Origin: Citromicrobium sp. JLT1363
GTDB lineage: Bacteria > Pseudomonadota > Alphaproteobacteria > Sphingomonadales > Sphingomonadaceae
Assembly (NCBI RefSeq): GCF_000186705.1
Contig: NZ_AEUE01000007.1
Span: 186,001-250,000, forward strand
Length of the DNA: 64,000 nt
Direction: 5' to 3'
Shown here: positions 16,679 through 26,013 of the stretch, piece after piece
Layout of the letters: each line of letters begins with the position of its first letter
How positions within the stretch are numbered: position 1 is the stretch's first letter
Notes under the pieces: model-generated
The model's database searches: none
The model's input: only the letters and a program-made list of their open reading frames with translations
What the model was told of the DNA's origin: nothing
Made by a program: the position numbers and the translations under genes

Positions 16679-18019
16679 ATGACCTTGCGAGCCACTGGTG
16701 CGATCCCGCTTCTACTTCTGACGCTGGTCGTCACGGGCTGCTCTGGCGGTCTGTTCGGCGGGGGCGGAGACAAGAACGTCACGCCTACGGTCGGCAACCG
16801 TGTTCCCGTCCTCTCGCGCATCGAAAGCGGCGCGAACGTGGACCCGGACCTGGCCGGCGTATCGGTCGTCCTGCCGCCCGCGCGGGTCAATGACAGCTGG
16901 GCCATGGCCAGCAACACGCCGAGCAAGAGCTACGGCCACCTGTCGCTGGCAGCCAATCCCACCGCAGTATGGTCTCAGCGGATCGAGGGTTCGACCAGCA
17001 GCCGCAGGCTGGGCGCTGCGCCCGTGGTGGCGAACGGCACGCTGTACGCGGTCGATACCTCCGGTACGGTCCACGCCATGAATGCGGAGACGGGCGCGCG
17101 CCTGTGGCAGTATAGCCCGGACATCGCGTCCGATATGCGTGGCACCGTCTACGGCGGCGGGATCGCGGTGGCAGGCAATCGTCTGTTCGTGACCAGCGGT
17201 ACGGGCCGGGTGGTCGCGCTGGATACCGCCAACGGCGCGGAGGTCTGGAGCGCAAATCCGGCAGGTCCGCTACGCGACGCACCCACGCTGGCCTTCAACC
17301 TCGTGCTGGTGATGACGCAGGACAACCGCATCATCGCCCTCAACCAGAACGACGGCGAGATCGCGTGGCAGGAATCGGGTTCGCTTGCGCAGGCGGGCGT
17401 TTTCGGAGTCGCCTCTCCGGCTGCGGGCCAGGGCACGGTGGTTGCCGGATACAGCTCGGGCGAGCTGGTGGCCTATCGCTACGAGAACGGACGCGTTTTG
17501 TGGGCCGACGCGCTTGCCCGCACGTCCATCTCGACCGAGGTCGGCAGCATTTCGGATATCGATGCCGATCCGATCATCGACAATGGCCGGGTCTATGCAC
17601 TGGGGCAGGGTGGCCGCATGGCCGCCTACGAACTGGTGACGGGCCAGCGTATCTGGGAGCTCAACCTTTCCGGGATTTCCACCCCGGCGCTGGCTGGCGA
17701 ATGGCTGTTCACGCTGACCAGCGATGCCCGGCTGCTCGCCATCGCTCGCTCCACCGGCAAGGTCCGCTGGATCACGCAGCTGCGGCGCTATCGCGACGCG
17801 GAAGACCGCAAGGGCGAGATTTTCTGGACCGGCCCCGTGCTTGCCAACAACATGCTCTACATCGCCAACTCGCGCGGCGAGCTGTGGCAGGTGAGCGTGG
17901 CGGAAGGTTCGGCGAACATGCTGACCGAATTGAAGGATTCGGTCAGCCTTCCGCCGATCGTGGTCAACAACACGCTCTACGTGCTGGACGATGGCGGCAC
18001 GATCACCGCTTTCCGGTGA
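16679..18019 (+). CDS. bamB: outer membrane assembly lipoprotein BamB
   Basis: BamB is an outer-membrane lipoprotein of the BAM complex that inserts beta-barrel proteins. The 446-residue protein has a signal sequence with lipobox VVTGCSGG and an eight-bladed beta-propeller of PQQ-like repeats, visible as recurring AVDTSGTVHAMNAETGARLW, VALDTANGAEVW and IALNQNDGEIAWQ units. GGAGG directly abuts the ATG at 16679 but lies at ideal distance from the TTG at 16685, so the true start may be that TTG, six bases downstream. It follows the yfgM-like gene; the der GTPase gene that often comes next is not here. Confidence 0.94.
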   Translation: MTLRATGAIPLLLLTLVVTGCSGGLFGGGGDKNVTPTVGNRVPVLSRIESGANVDPDLAGVSVVLPPARVNDSWAMASNTPSKSYGHLSLAANPTAVWSQRIEGSTSSRRLGAAPVVANGTLYAVDTSGTVHAMNAETGARLWQYSPDIASDMRGTVYGGGIAVAGNRLFVTSGTGRVVALDTANGAEVWSANPAGPLRDAPTLAFNLVLVMTQDNRIIALNQNDGEIAWQESGSLAQAGVFGVASPAAGQGTVVAGYSSGELVAYRYENGRVLWADALARTSISTEVGSISDIDADPIIDNGRVYALGQGGRMAAYELVTGQRIWELNLSGISTPALAGEWLFTLTSDARLLAIARSTGKVRWITQLRRYRDAEDRKGEIFWTGPVLANNMLYIANSRGELWQVSVAEGSANMLTELKDSVSLPPIVVNNTLYVLDDGGTITAFR

Positions 18020-18087
18020 TCGCCGCCCGGCGCGCCACGAAGAGGGCGTTACCGAGCATTTAACCCTTTGCGGCCTAAGGCGGCGTC

Positions 18088-19440
18088 ATGCGCGATGCCG
18101 CCACCAGTTCCGATTGTCCGCGTAGCGATGTTTCCGCTGCGGTGGGACTTGTCGGCCTTGCGGGCCTGCTCGGCTGGATCGCGTTCTGCCGCGCGTTTCC
18201 TGATATCTCCGCCGCGCTCGACCTGCCGGGCCCGCGCGCCCGGCTGGACGGGCCCTATGCCGCGCTGCTGGGCCTCGTGGCGAGCGGCCTGCCCATGGTC
18301 GTGTGGTCGGTTTTCGTCGACAGGGTCCATCGCAATCCTTCGACCGGCCTGAGCTGGAGCGGGACGCAAGATCCCGGCGCAACACGCAGCGTTTCCTTCA
18401 CCAAGCTGACGGGCCTTTGGGCGACATGGGCGGTGCTCGCCGCGCTTTATGCGATCGGGCGCTGGTACTGGGATGGGCAGTACCTGTTTGCCATGAAGGT
18501 GCTCGGCTTTGCGGCGGTGCCTGCACTCGTTCTCTCGATTCCCTACATCTTGTGGCTCGACCGGCGGATGGAAAATCCGCGCGATGCGACCTGGCATTTC
18601 GGCGCCTTTCTCCTCAACCGCGAGGCATGGGACAAGGACCGGGTCATCGCCCACTGGCGCGCGTGGATCATCAAGGGATTTTTCGGCGCCTTCATGATCT
18701 CGATCCTGCCCGGCGGTTTTGCCGAGGTCGTGAACGCCAACCCGGGCGAATTGGCTAGCCAGCCGGGTGCGCTGGCGGTTGCGATGATAAGCCTGCTTTT
18801 CGTGATCGACGTGCAGATCGGCACGGTCGGCTACGTCATGACGCTGCGTCCGCTCGACAGCCATATCCGCAGCGGGAACCCTTTTCTTGCAGGATGGGTT
18901 GCGGCGCTGCTGTGCTACCCGCCCTTCGTCTATGGTGTGATGAATGCTGGCGGCCTGCTGGCTTACGAAGCGAATGCGCCCGGCTGGCGCCACTGGATGG
19001 CCGATAGCCCGCTGCTGCTATCGGTATGGGGTGGCTGGCTGGTGATGCTGACCGGCGTGTATGCCTGGGCGACCGTCGCCTTCGGCCTGCGTTTCTCGAA
19101 CCTCACCTATCGCGGGGTCATCACCCACGGGCCGTACCGCTTCACCCGGCACCCGGCCTATCTTTCGAAAAACCTGTTCTGGTGGAGCGCCTCTCTGCCC
19201 TTCCTCGTCACCGATGGCGGCCCGATGGAGGCTATCCGGAACGTGGTCGGCCTGTCACTCGTCTCGGCGATCTATTACTGGCGCGCCCGGACCGAGGAGG
19301 CGCACCTGCTGGGCGAGGATGCGAAGTACCGCGAATATCACGCATGGATGGCGCGGCAGGGCACGATCACCGCGCCGCTGGGCGCGCTGACGCGGGCTCT
19401 CGGCCGGGGCCGGAGCGAATCGCTGCAACCGGCGGAATAG
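18088..19440 (+). CDS. isoprenylcysteine carboxyl methyltransferase-like membrane protein
   Basis: A 450-residue polytopic membrane protein with about nine hydrophobic segments. The last third carries the ICMT/PEMT-type signature: HGPYRFTRHPAYLSKN, then YYWRARTEEAHLLGED and KYREYHAWM. In characterised relatives this region binds S-adenosylmethionine at the membrane interface. The large N-terminal membrane region (about 300 residues) is longer than in typical bacterial ICMT-like proteins of 150-200 residues and has no assigned role. The methyl acceptor is unknown. It follows bamB with a 68-bp gap and converges on gshA. Confidence 0.8.
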   Translation: MRDAATSSDCPRSDVSAAVGLVGLAGLLGWIAFCRAFPDISAALDLPGPRARLDGPYAALLGLVASGLPMVVWSVFVDRVHRNPSTGLSWSGTQDPGATRSVSFTKLTGLWATWAVLAALYAIGRWYWDGQYLFAMKVLGFAAVPALVLSIPYILWLDRRMENPRDATWHFGAFLLNREAWDKDRVIAHWRAWIIKGFFGAFMISILPGGFAEVVNANPGELASQPGALAVAMISLLFVIDVQIGTVGYVMTLRPLDSHIRSGNPFLAGWVAALLCYPPFVYGVMNAGGLLAYEANAPGWRHWMADSPLLLSVWGGWLVMLTGVYAWATVAFGLRFSNLTYRGVITHGPYRFTRHPAYLSKNLFWWSASLPFLVTDGGPMEAIRNVVGLSLVSAIYYWRARTEEAHLLGEDAKYREYHAWMARQGTITAPLGALTRALGRGRSESLQPAE

Positions 19441-19447
19441 CCCGCAG

Positions 19448-20818
19448 CTAGAAGCTGTACTTGTAGACCCGGCTGATATCGCCGCCCCATTCGCCATGAT
19501 AGCGATCGAGCATGCGCTGCGCGGGCGACTTGCCGCTCTCGACAATCTCGTCGAGCGTCTGGAGAAAACCGGTCTCGTTGTCGCCGCCGGTATTGAGGAA
19601 TCCGCGTGCGGTAAGGCCTGCGCGTGCGATATCCAGCACTTCCTTGCCCAGATCCTGCAGCGTGCGCCCGCCGGGAATGCGCGCCGCCAGCCCTTCCTTC
19701 GGCACGGCATTTCGCAGGGCTTCGCGCTCTTCCATCGACCAGTCCTTGACCACGTCCCACGCGGCATCGAGCGCGGTCTGGTCGTATAGCAGGCCGACCC
19801 AGAAGGCGGGCAGGGCGCAGATGCGGCTCCACGGGCCGCCATCCGCGCCGCGCATTTCGAGGAAGCTCTTGAGGCGCACTTCGGGGAAGGCGGTGCTCAG
19901 GTGATCCCACCAGTCGCTCTGCGTCGGTTTCTCTCCGGGAAGGATGCTTAGCTTCCCTTCCAGAAAATCGCGGAAGCTCAGGCCCGCCGCATCGAGGTAT
20001 TTCCCGTCGCGGAAGACGAAGTACATCGGCACGTCGAGCATGTAGTCGACCCAGCGATCGTAGCCGAAGCCGTCTTCGAACACGAAGGGCAGCATGCCGG
20101 TGCGCTGCGGGTCCGTGTCGGACCAGATATGGCTGCGGTAGGAGAGGTATCCGTTGGGCTTGCCCTCGGTGAAGGGCGAATTGGCGAACAGCGCGGTTGC
20201 CAGCGGCTGCAGCGCGAGGCCGACGCGGAACTTCTTCACCATGTCGGCTTCGCTGCCATAATCCAGGTTCACCTGGATCGTGCAGGTGCGCAGCATCATG
20301 TCGAGGCCCAGCGTGCCCACCCGCGGCATGTGCCGCATCATGATCTCGTACCGGCCCTTGGGCATCACCGGCAGCTCTTCACGGGTCTTGTCGGGCCACA
20401 TGCCGAGGCCGAGGAAACCGACTCCGCACCGCTCGCCGATCTCCTTCACCTGCGCGAGATGACGCCCCGCTTCGTTGCAGGTTTCGTGCAGCGTCCTGAG
20501 CGGCGCACCGGAGAGTTCGAGCTGGCCCGCGGGTTCAAGGCTGACCGTCCCGTCATCGCCTGCCATGGCGATGACCTTGCCACCCTCTTCGACCGGCTCC
20601 CATCCAAAATCCTTCAGGGACAGGAGGATATCGCGGATACCTCCCTCTTCGTCGTAGGAGGGCGCATGGAAGTCGTCGCGTTTGTAGACGAGTTTCTCAT
20701 GCTCGGTGCCGATTTGCCAGTCGGACTTCGGCTTCTCGCCCTGCTGCATCGGCGCGACCAGCTGGTCGCGGCTTTCGATCACGGGATCGTCTTCGTTCGA
20801 TGCGTTGCGCGTGCTCAT
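19448..20818 (-). CDS. gshA: glutamate-cysteine ligase (plant/alphaproteobacterial type)
   Basis: Forms gamma-glutamylcysteine from glutamate, cysteine and ATP, the first step of glutathione synthesis. The 456-residue sequence has IGTEHEKLVYKRDD near the N terminus, SLEPAGQLELSGAP around residue 95, MMRTCTIQVNLDY-type segments near 180, and the C-terminal NTGGDNETGFL. It resembles the redox-regulated plant GSH1 class, not the gammaproteobacterial GshA. It is monocistronic on present evidence, convergent with the ICMT-like gene and next to rsmE in the same direction, 42 bp away. Confidence 0.93.
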   Translation of the reverse strand: MSTRNASNEDDPVIESRDQLVAPMQQGEKPKSDWQIGTEHEKLVYKRDDFHAPSYDEEGGIRDILLSLKDFGWEPVEEGGKVIAMAGDDGTVSLEPAGQLELSGAPLRTLHETCNEAGRHLAQVKEIGERCGVGFLGLGMWPDKTREELPVMPKGRYEIMMRHMPRVGTLGLDMMLRTCTIQVNLDYGSEADMVKKFRVGLALQPLATALFANSPFTEGKPNGYLSYRSHIWSDTDPQRTGMLPFVFEDGFGYDRWVDYMLDVPMYFVFRDGKYLDAAGLSFRDFLEGKLSILPGEKPTQSDWWDHLSTAFPEVRLKSFLEMRGADGGPWSRICALPAFWVGLLYDQTALDAAWDVVKDWSMEEREALRNAVPKEGLAARIPGGRTLQDLGKEVLDIARAGLTARGFLNTGGDNETGFLQTLDEIVESGKSPAQRMLDRYHGEWGGDISRVYKYSF

Positions 20819-20860
20819 GCAGGTGGCGTTAGGAAACCCATCCGCGTGAGGAAAGGGATT

Positions 20861-21616
20861 TTATCGATCCGTAGCCCAGTCGCCGGCTGCGGCCATCCAG
20901 ACGGCGACCGCAGCCTGGGCCGCGGTTTCGCCGCGAAGGATGCGCGGGCCAAGAGTGATCGGGACGGCCTGGGGTAGCGCGCGAATCTTATCGCGCTCCG
21001 CATCGTCGAAGCCGCCTTCGGGGCCGGTCAGGATTGCCGCAGGGCCACCATGCGCAGCAAACTGGCTGGCAGCCGCGCTGCCTCCTTCCTCGTCGGCAAA
21101 GAACAGCGCGCGATCGGGTGGCCACGTGGCCAGCAATGCGTCCAGCCTCACAGGATCGGCCAGTTTCGGCAGCGCGGTGCGCGCGCATTGCTCAGCCGCT
21201 TCGGTCACGATGGTACGCGCCCTTTCCGGGTTCAGCTTGTCCGCCACACAGCGGCGTGTAACGACCGGATGAATGGCCGAGACGCCCAGTTCGGTCGCCT
21301 TTTCCAGCACCAGATCGAAGCGATCCTTCTTGAGCAGCGCCGGGCACAGCCACAGGTCGGGCACCTCCTCGCGCGGGCGCAGGCGCTCGGCAACCGTCAC
21401 ATCGACTCGCCGCTTGTCGACCTGGCCGACCCGGGCTGCCCATTCGCCGGTGATGTCGTCGCACAGGATCACGATGTCGCCTTCCGACACGCGCATGACC
21501 TTGCCCAGGTAGTGCGCCCGATTGCCGTCGAGAGCGAACGTGCGCCCTTCGCTCAACTCGTCGTCGAGGAACAGGCGCGGCGCGCTTTTCGGGGGCCAGG
21601 CAGGGGTGGCGGGCAT
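20861..21616 (-). CDS. rsmE: 16S rRNA m3U1498 methyltransferase
   Basis: RsmE methylates N3 of U1498 in 16S rRNA using S-adenosylmethionine. The 251-residue length is normal. A small N-terminal RNA-binding domain (about 1-75) precedes a SPOUT knot domain with KKDRFDLVLEKATELGV, AILTGPEGGFDDAE and TLGPRILRGETAA, the last two forming the trefoil knot and cofactor pocket. The start at 21616 gives the usual MPATP... N terminus; longer readings would run into the divergent ubiA. Confidence 0.95.
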   Translation of the reverse strand: MPATPAWPPKSAPRLFLDDELSEGRTFALDGNRAHYLGKVMRVSEGDIVILCDDITGEWAARVGQVDKRRVDVTVAERLRPREEVPDLWLCPALLKKDRFDLVLEKATELGVSAIHPVVTRRCVADKLNPERARTIVTEAAEQCARTALPKLADPVRLDALLATWPPDRALFFADEEGGSAAASQFAAHGGPAAILTGPEGGFDDAERDKIRALPQAVPITLGPRILRGETAAQAAVAVWMAAAGDWATDR

Positions 21617-21656
21617 GGCTGGGCAGGTGGCACGCGCCGCGCTAGGGAGCAAGTCC

Positions 21657-22580
21657 ATGAGCAGCAGCGACTCCGCAGATACCATCGTTCCCGACAGCGA
21701 GCACCGCGGGCTGATAGCCAGGCTTCCGCAGCTTCCGCGTGATCTTGCCCAGCTGGCCCGGTTCGACCGGCCGATAGGCTGGTGGCTGCTGTTCTGGCCT
21801 TGCGTGTTCGGCGTGTGGCTGAGCGGCGCCGGTTGGCAGTGGGGCCTGCTCGCATGGCTGCTGGTGGGTGCCATCGCCATGCGCGGGGCGGGCTGCGTCT
21901 ATAACGATATCACCGACGCCGAACTGGACAGGAAGGTGGCACGCACCGCCAGCCGACCGATTGCGAGCGGGCGCGTTTCCAAACGGGCCGCGTGGATATG
22001 GCTCGGTGCGCTCAGTCTGATCGGGCTGGTCGTGCTGCTGCAATTGCCGCTGCAGGCGCAGGTCGTCGCCTTGGCAAGCCTGCTGCTGGTCGCCGCCTAT
22101 CCCTTCATGAAGCGGATTACCTGGTGGCCACAGGCCTGGCTGGGGCTGACCTTCAACTGGGGCGTACTGGTCGGCTGGGCTACGCTGGTGGGCGAGAACT
22201 GGGGCGTGGCCCTGGCGGTCTATCTCGGCTGTGCGCTGTGGACCGTCGGCTATGACACGATCTACGCGGTGCAAGACCGCGAGGACGATGCTCTGGTGGG
22301 AATTCGGTCGAGCGCGCTGCGAATGGGCGGCAAGGTGAAGCAGGGCGTGGCGCTATGCTATGGTGGCGCGATCTTCCTGTGGGGCCTTGGTTTCTGGCTG
22401 CTGCGAGAGGATTGGGTTTCCTGGATCACGCTGCTGCCCGTCGGCTGGCATCTTGCGTGGCAGGTGGTGACGCTTGACGAGAGCGATCCCGACAATCCGC
22501 TCGCGCGTTTCCGGTCGAACCGCTGGGCGGGCTTCCTGCTGGCGGCGGCGTGCTTCGTGGTGGGCAACGCCGGGGTTTAG
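21657..22580 (+). CDS. ubiA: 4-hydroxybenzoate polyprenyltransferase
   Basis: UbiA attaches the polyprenyl chain to 4-hydroxybenzoate in ubiquinone synthesis and sits in the inner membrane. The 307-residue protein has about eight to nine hydrophobic helices and the two Asp-rich motifs that bind Mg-diphosphate: NDITDAELDRK (Asn83, Asp84, Asp87, Asp91) and YDTIYAVQDREDD near residue 205. The start at 21657 follows AGGGAGC. It is divergent from rsmE with only 40 bp between the starts, so the promoters must overlap. Confidence 0.95.
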   Translation: MSSSDSADTIVPDSEHRGLIARLPQLPRDLAQLARFDRPIGWWLLFWPCVFGVWLSGAGWQWGLLAWLLVGAIAMRGAGCVYNDITDAELDRKVARTASRPIASGRVSKRAAWIWLGALSLIGLVVLLQLPLQAQVVALASLLLVAAYPFMKRITWWPQAWLGLTFNWGVLVGWATLVGENWGVALAVYLGCALWTVGYDTIYAVQDREDDALVGIRSSALRMGGKVKQGVALCYGGAIFLWGLGFWLLREDWVSWITLLPVGWHLAWQVVTLDESDPDNPLARFRSNRWAGFLLAAACFVVGNAGV

Positions 22581-22628
22581 CTCCTCCTCGCTGTTTACTT
22601 TTCGTTCCGCGCACCCGAAAAGGCCGCG

Positions 22629-25400
22629 ATGGCCGCGCCGACGCCCGAACCGCCTGCCTTGCCCGCGCTCCATGCCAGCCATGCGGGGCTGTGGCTGGGC
22701 ACGCCCGATGGCACCACGCAGGAGATCGGCAAAGGGCAGGCGATCAATGCCTGCGCCGATACGCCGGTGCTCATGCTCAATGCGCCGCTGGTGGCCGCGC
22801 GGCTGGGCTATCCGGATCTCTCCGGGCTCGATCTGCTCGAGCTTTATGCTTTTCTGCATCCCGCGCAGTTTTGCGTGCCCACACCGAAGGGTCTTGCTGC
22901 CGCGCTCGATATCGAGCCGCCGCAGGATGATGCCGCGACCCCCGCCTTCCTGCGCGACGCGCTGGCCGCGATGCTGGCCGTGTGCGGGCGTGACGACTGG
23001 GCGGAGCGGCATGGCGCATGGAGCACGCTGCAATCGCTCGCCCGCGCGCGCTGGCCCTGGGCACAGGTATTGGCGCCCTTTGTGGCCAAGCCGAACAAGG
23101 CGGAACGCTGGCTGTTTGCGACCCTGCCGGAATGGGAAGAAACGCCCGAGCGCCCGCAACCTGCGCAGGTCTCCATTGGTGAGGAAGAGGTGCAGGCGCA
23201 GCTTGCCCGGCTGACCGGCGAAGGCGCGGAAAAGCGCGAGGGGCAGCGGGCCTACGCCGCCGAAGTTGCGCGGATATTCGCGCCGCGAGAGAAAAGGGCC
23301 AAGCCGCAATTGCTGCTCGCGCAGGCGGGTACGGGGATCGGCAAAACGCTGGGCTATCTGTCGCCCGCCAGCGTCTGGGCAGAGCGTGCGCAGGGCACGC
23401 TCTGGGTCAGCACATATACCAAGAATCTCCAGCGCCAGTTGCGGCGCGAAAGCCGCCGTGCCTGGCCCGAAAAGCGCGCCGACGGCTCCGCACCGGTCGT
23501 GGTCCGCAAGGGGCGCGAGAACTACCTGTGCCTGCTCAACCTCGAGGACGCGATGCAGGGCGGTTTTGCGGGACGCGGGGCGGTGCTCGCCCATCTTGTA
23601 TCCCGCTGGGCGCAGTACACGCGCGATGGCGACATGATCGGCGGCGATCTGCCCGGGTGGCTGGGTACGCTGTTCCCCCGGCGAGGGATCACCGCGCTGA
23701 CCGACCAGCGCGGTGAATGCGTCTACGCCGGGTGCCCGCATTACCGGAAGTGTTTCATCGAACGGGCGGCGCGTACCTCCGCCCAGGCCGACCTCGTGAT
23801 CGCTAACCACGCGCTGGTGATGATCAATGCTGCTCGCGGAAGGCACCACGGCCATCCGCCCACGCGGATGATCTTCGACGAGGGCCATCACGTGTTCGAC
23901 GCTGCCGACAGCACCTTTGCGGCCGCGCTGACCGGGCAGGAGGCGATCGAACTGCGCCGCTGGATCATCGGGCCGGAGCGCAACACGCGCGGTCGCAGAC
24001 GTGGGCTGGCCGCCCGGCTTGCCGACGTGTCCTCGTATGATGATGCTGGCGGGGAAGCGGTCGAGGCCGCGATCGAGGCAGCACAGGCGTTGCCTGCGGA
24101 CGGCTGGCTTGGCCGGATCGGCGAGGGCGCCCCTTCGGGTCCGCTGGAAGAACTGCTGGCACAGGTTCGCGCCACGGTGTTCGCCCGCGACGAGAGCGGA
24201 GGCTCCGAAGCGGGATACGGGATCGAAACAGAGATCGCCGATCCGCCCGGCGCGCTGGTCGATGCGGCGCAGGACGCACAGGCTGCGCTGGCGGACCTGC
24301 GCAAACCGCTGCTCAGGCTTGGTCAGCGGCTCGAGGCGGTGATGGAGGATGCGCCCGACTGGCTCGACTCGCAGGGCCGGGCGCGGATCGAGGGGGCGCG
24401 CCATTCGCTGGCGTGGCGGGTGGATCTGATCGCGGCATGGGAAGCCCTGCTGGCCCGCATCGGCGGACCCGCAGACGCGGATTTCGTCGACTGGCTGGCC
24501 GTCGACCGGTTCGAATCGCGCGAATACGATATCGGCCTGCACCGGCGCTGGCTCGACCCCATGAAGCCCTTCGCGAAGGTCGTGCTCGAACCGTCTCACG
24601 GCGTAATGCTCACCAGCGCGACGCTGGCCGACCGCGATTCCGAAGGCGAGGTCGACTGGACCCGCGCCATCGCGGCCAGCGGTGCCGATCATATCGGGCT
24701 CGCACCCCATCTCACCAGCCAGCCAAGCCCGTTCGACTACGCGAGTAACGCCGAGGTGCTGATCGTCACCGACATCAAGCGCGGCGACATTGCCGGCCTG
24801 GCTGGCGCTTACGCCCGTCTGATCGAGGCTTCGGGTGGCGGCACGCTGGGCCTGTTCACCGCGATCAAGCGGCTGCGCGCGGTTCATGCGCGCATTGCAG
24901 ATCGGCTCGCCCGGGCGCGCCTGCCCCTGTACGCCCAGCATGTGGACCCGATCGATACCGGCACGCTGACCGACATTTTCGGCGATGATCCGCGCGCCAG
25001 CCTGCTGGGCACGGATGCCCTGCGCGATGGGATCGACGTTCCGGGCGAGAGCTTGCGAAGCGTGGTGCTGGAAGCGGTCCCATGGCCGCGCCCCACGATC
25101 CTTCACCGCGCACGGCGCGCTGCCTTTGCGGAAGCGGGAGGCGGCGGTGGAGCCTACGACGACCGGATCATCCGCGCGCGACTGGCGCAGGCCTTCGGGC
25201 GGCTGATCCGTTCGCGTGAGGACAGCGGGCATTTCGTCGTCTTGTCCGCCGCATTCCCAAGCCGCCTGCTCAGCGCCTTCCCCAAAGGCACGCCGATCCA
25301 CAGGGTCACGCTGGACGAAGCCGTTTCCCGCCTTGCCGCCGGGCCGCCGGCAGGGCAGGGACGCAACCTGTCCGCCGCGCTCGACGCGACAGCGGGTTGA
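22629..25400 (+). CDS. DinG/XPD-like Fe-S DNA helicase
   Basis: A 923-residue superfamily 2 helicase. Walker A is AQAGTGIGKT (Lys239), the DEAH-type box is IFDEGHHVFD, and the C-terminal motor has LLGTDALRDGIDVPGE and QAFGRLIRS. Cys301, Cys364, Cys369 and Cys375 (C-x62-C-x4-C-x5-C) match the spacing that holds the [4Fe-4S] cluster in DinG (C-x73-C-x4-C-x5-C in E. coli). The first 200 residues resemble a degenerate version of the region that holds an exonuclease domain in some DinG proteins, but no catalytic acidic residues are obvious. A role in unwinding damaged or structured DNA is inferred from the family. Confidence 0.88.
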   Translation: MAAPTPEPPALPALHASHAGLWLGTPDGTTQEIGKGQAINACADTPVLMLNAPLVAARLGYPDLSGLDLLELYAFLHPAQFCVPTPKGLAAALDIEPPQDDAATPAFLRDALAAMLAVCGRDDWAERHGAWSTLQSLARARWPWAQVLAPFVAKPNKAERWLFATLPEWEETPERPQPAQVSIGEEEVQAQLARLTGEGAEKREGQRAYAAEVARIFAPREKRAKPQLLLAQAGTGIGKTLGYLSPASVWAERAQGTLWVSTYTKNLQRQLRRESRRAWPEKRADGSAPVVVRKGRENYLCLLNLEDAMQGGFAGRGAVLAHLVSRWAQYTRDGDMIGGDLPGWLGTLFPRRGITALTDQRGECVYAGCPHYRKCFIERAARTSAQADLVIANHALVMINAARGRHHGHPPTRMIFDEGHHVFDAADSTFAAALTGQEAIELRRWIIGPERNTRGRRRGLAARLADVSSYDDAGGEAVEAAIEAAQALPADGWLGRIGEGAPSGPLEELLAQVRATVFARDESGGSEAGYGIETEIADPPGALVDAAQDAQAALADLRKPLLRLGQRLEAVMEDAPDWLDSQGRARIEGARHSLAWRVDLIAAWEALLARIGGPADADFVDWLAVDRFESREYDIGLHRRWLDPMKPFAKVVLEPSHGVMLTSATLADRDSEGEVDWTRAIAASGADHIGLAPHLTSQPSPFDYASNAEVLIVTDIKRGDIAGLAGAYARLIEASGGGTLGLFTAIKRLRAVHARIADRLARARLPLYAQHVDPIDTGTLTDIFGDDPRASLLGTDALRDGIDVPGESLRSVVLEAVPWPRPTILHRARRAAFAEAGGGGGAYDDRIIRARLAQAFGRLIRSREDSGHFVVLSAAFPSRLLSAFPKGTPIHRVTLDEAVSRLAAGPPAGQGRNLSAALDATAG

Positions 25401-25434
25401 GGATAAGCAGTCTGGCGGGAAAGGCGCAAAATCG

Positions 25435-25962
25435 ATGAAACATCTCGGCCTGTTCCGCCATGCCAAGTCCGATTGGGGCGACCGCGACCAGCGCGATTTC
25501 GATCGCGGACTGAACGAGCGCGGGCGGCGCGGCGCGGCATTGATGGGGCGCCACATCCGCAGCCAGGAACCGAAGTGGGACATCGTGCTGGCGAGCCCGG
25601 CGGAACGCGTTCGCCTGACCCTCGATGCCGCGAAGCTGGGGGTGGAGACGCAGTTCGATCCGCGCCTCTACCTTGCGGGAACGGAAACGCACTTCGATCT
25701 GGTCAAGGAACTGGCGGGCGATGCCGATTGCGTGCTGATCGCGGCGCATAATCCGGGATTGCAGGACGTTTTGCTGGCGCTCGTCTCGCCGGACGAGGAG
25801 ACGGCGGATTTCCGGGAGGCGATGGTCAAGTTTCCCACCGCGTCCTTCGCCGTCCTCCAGCTGCCGATCGACGACTGGGCTGAACTCGGCCAGAGCAATG
25901 GCAAGCTGATCCACTTCAAGCGCCCGCGCGACCTCGACGAAACTCTGGGCCCGGCGGACTAG
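25435..25962 (+). CDS. SixA-like histidine phosphatase
   Basis: A 175-residue member of the histidine phosphatase superfamily. The RH catalytic motif is at the N terminus (LFRHAKSDWGD), a second catalytic region is LASPAERVRLTL, and the second histidine is in IAAHNPGLQDVL. The short length and RHAKS motif place it with SixA-type phosphohistidine phosphatases. Its target protein is unknown; E. coli SixA acts on the nitrogen phosphotransferase system. The ATG at 25435 begins the domain; GCGGGAAAGGCG lies upstream. Confidence 0.88.
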   Translation: MKHLGLFRHAKSDWGDRDQRDFDRGLNERGRRGAALMGRHIRSQEPKWDIVLASPAERVRLTLDAAKLGVETQFDPRLYLAGTETHFDLVKELAGDADCVLIAAHNPGLQDVLLALVSPDEETADFREAMVKFPTASFAVLQLPIDDWAELGQSNGKLIHFKRPRDLDETLGPAD

Positions 25963-26013
25963 CTACGGCTTCGCGCTTGCAACATCGCGCGCAACACAGC
26001 ACATGCGCGTGCC

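Noticed and set aside
22353-25583. Very long open frame of 1076 codons on the minus strand
   Set aside because: It is antisense to the DinG-like gene, which has intact helicase motifs and a normal length. GC-rich DNA gives such frames; composition is dominated by Arg, Gly, His and Pro and no domain is seen.
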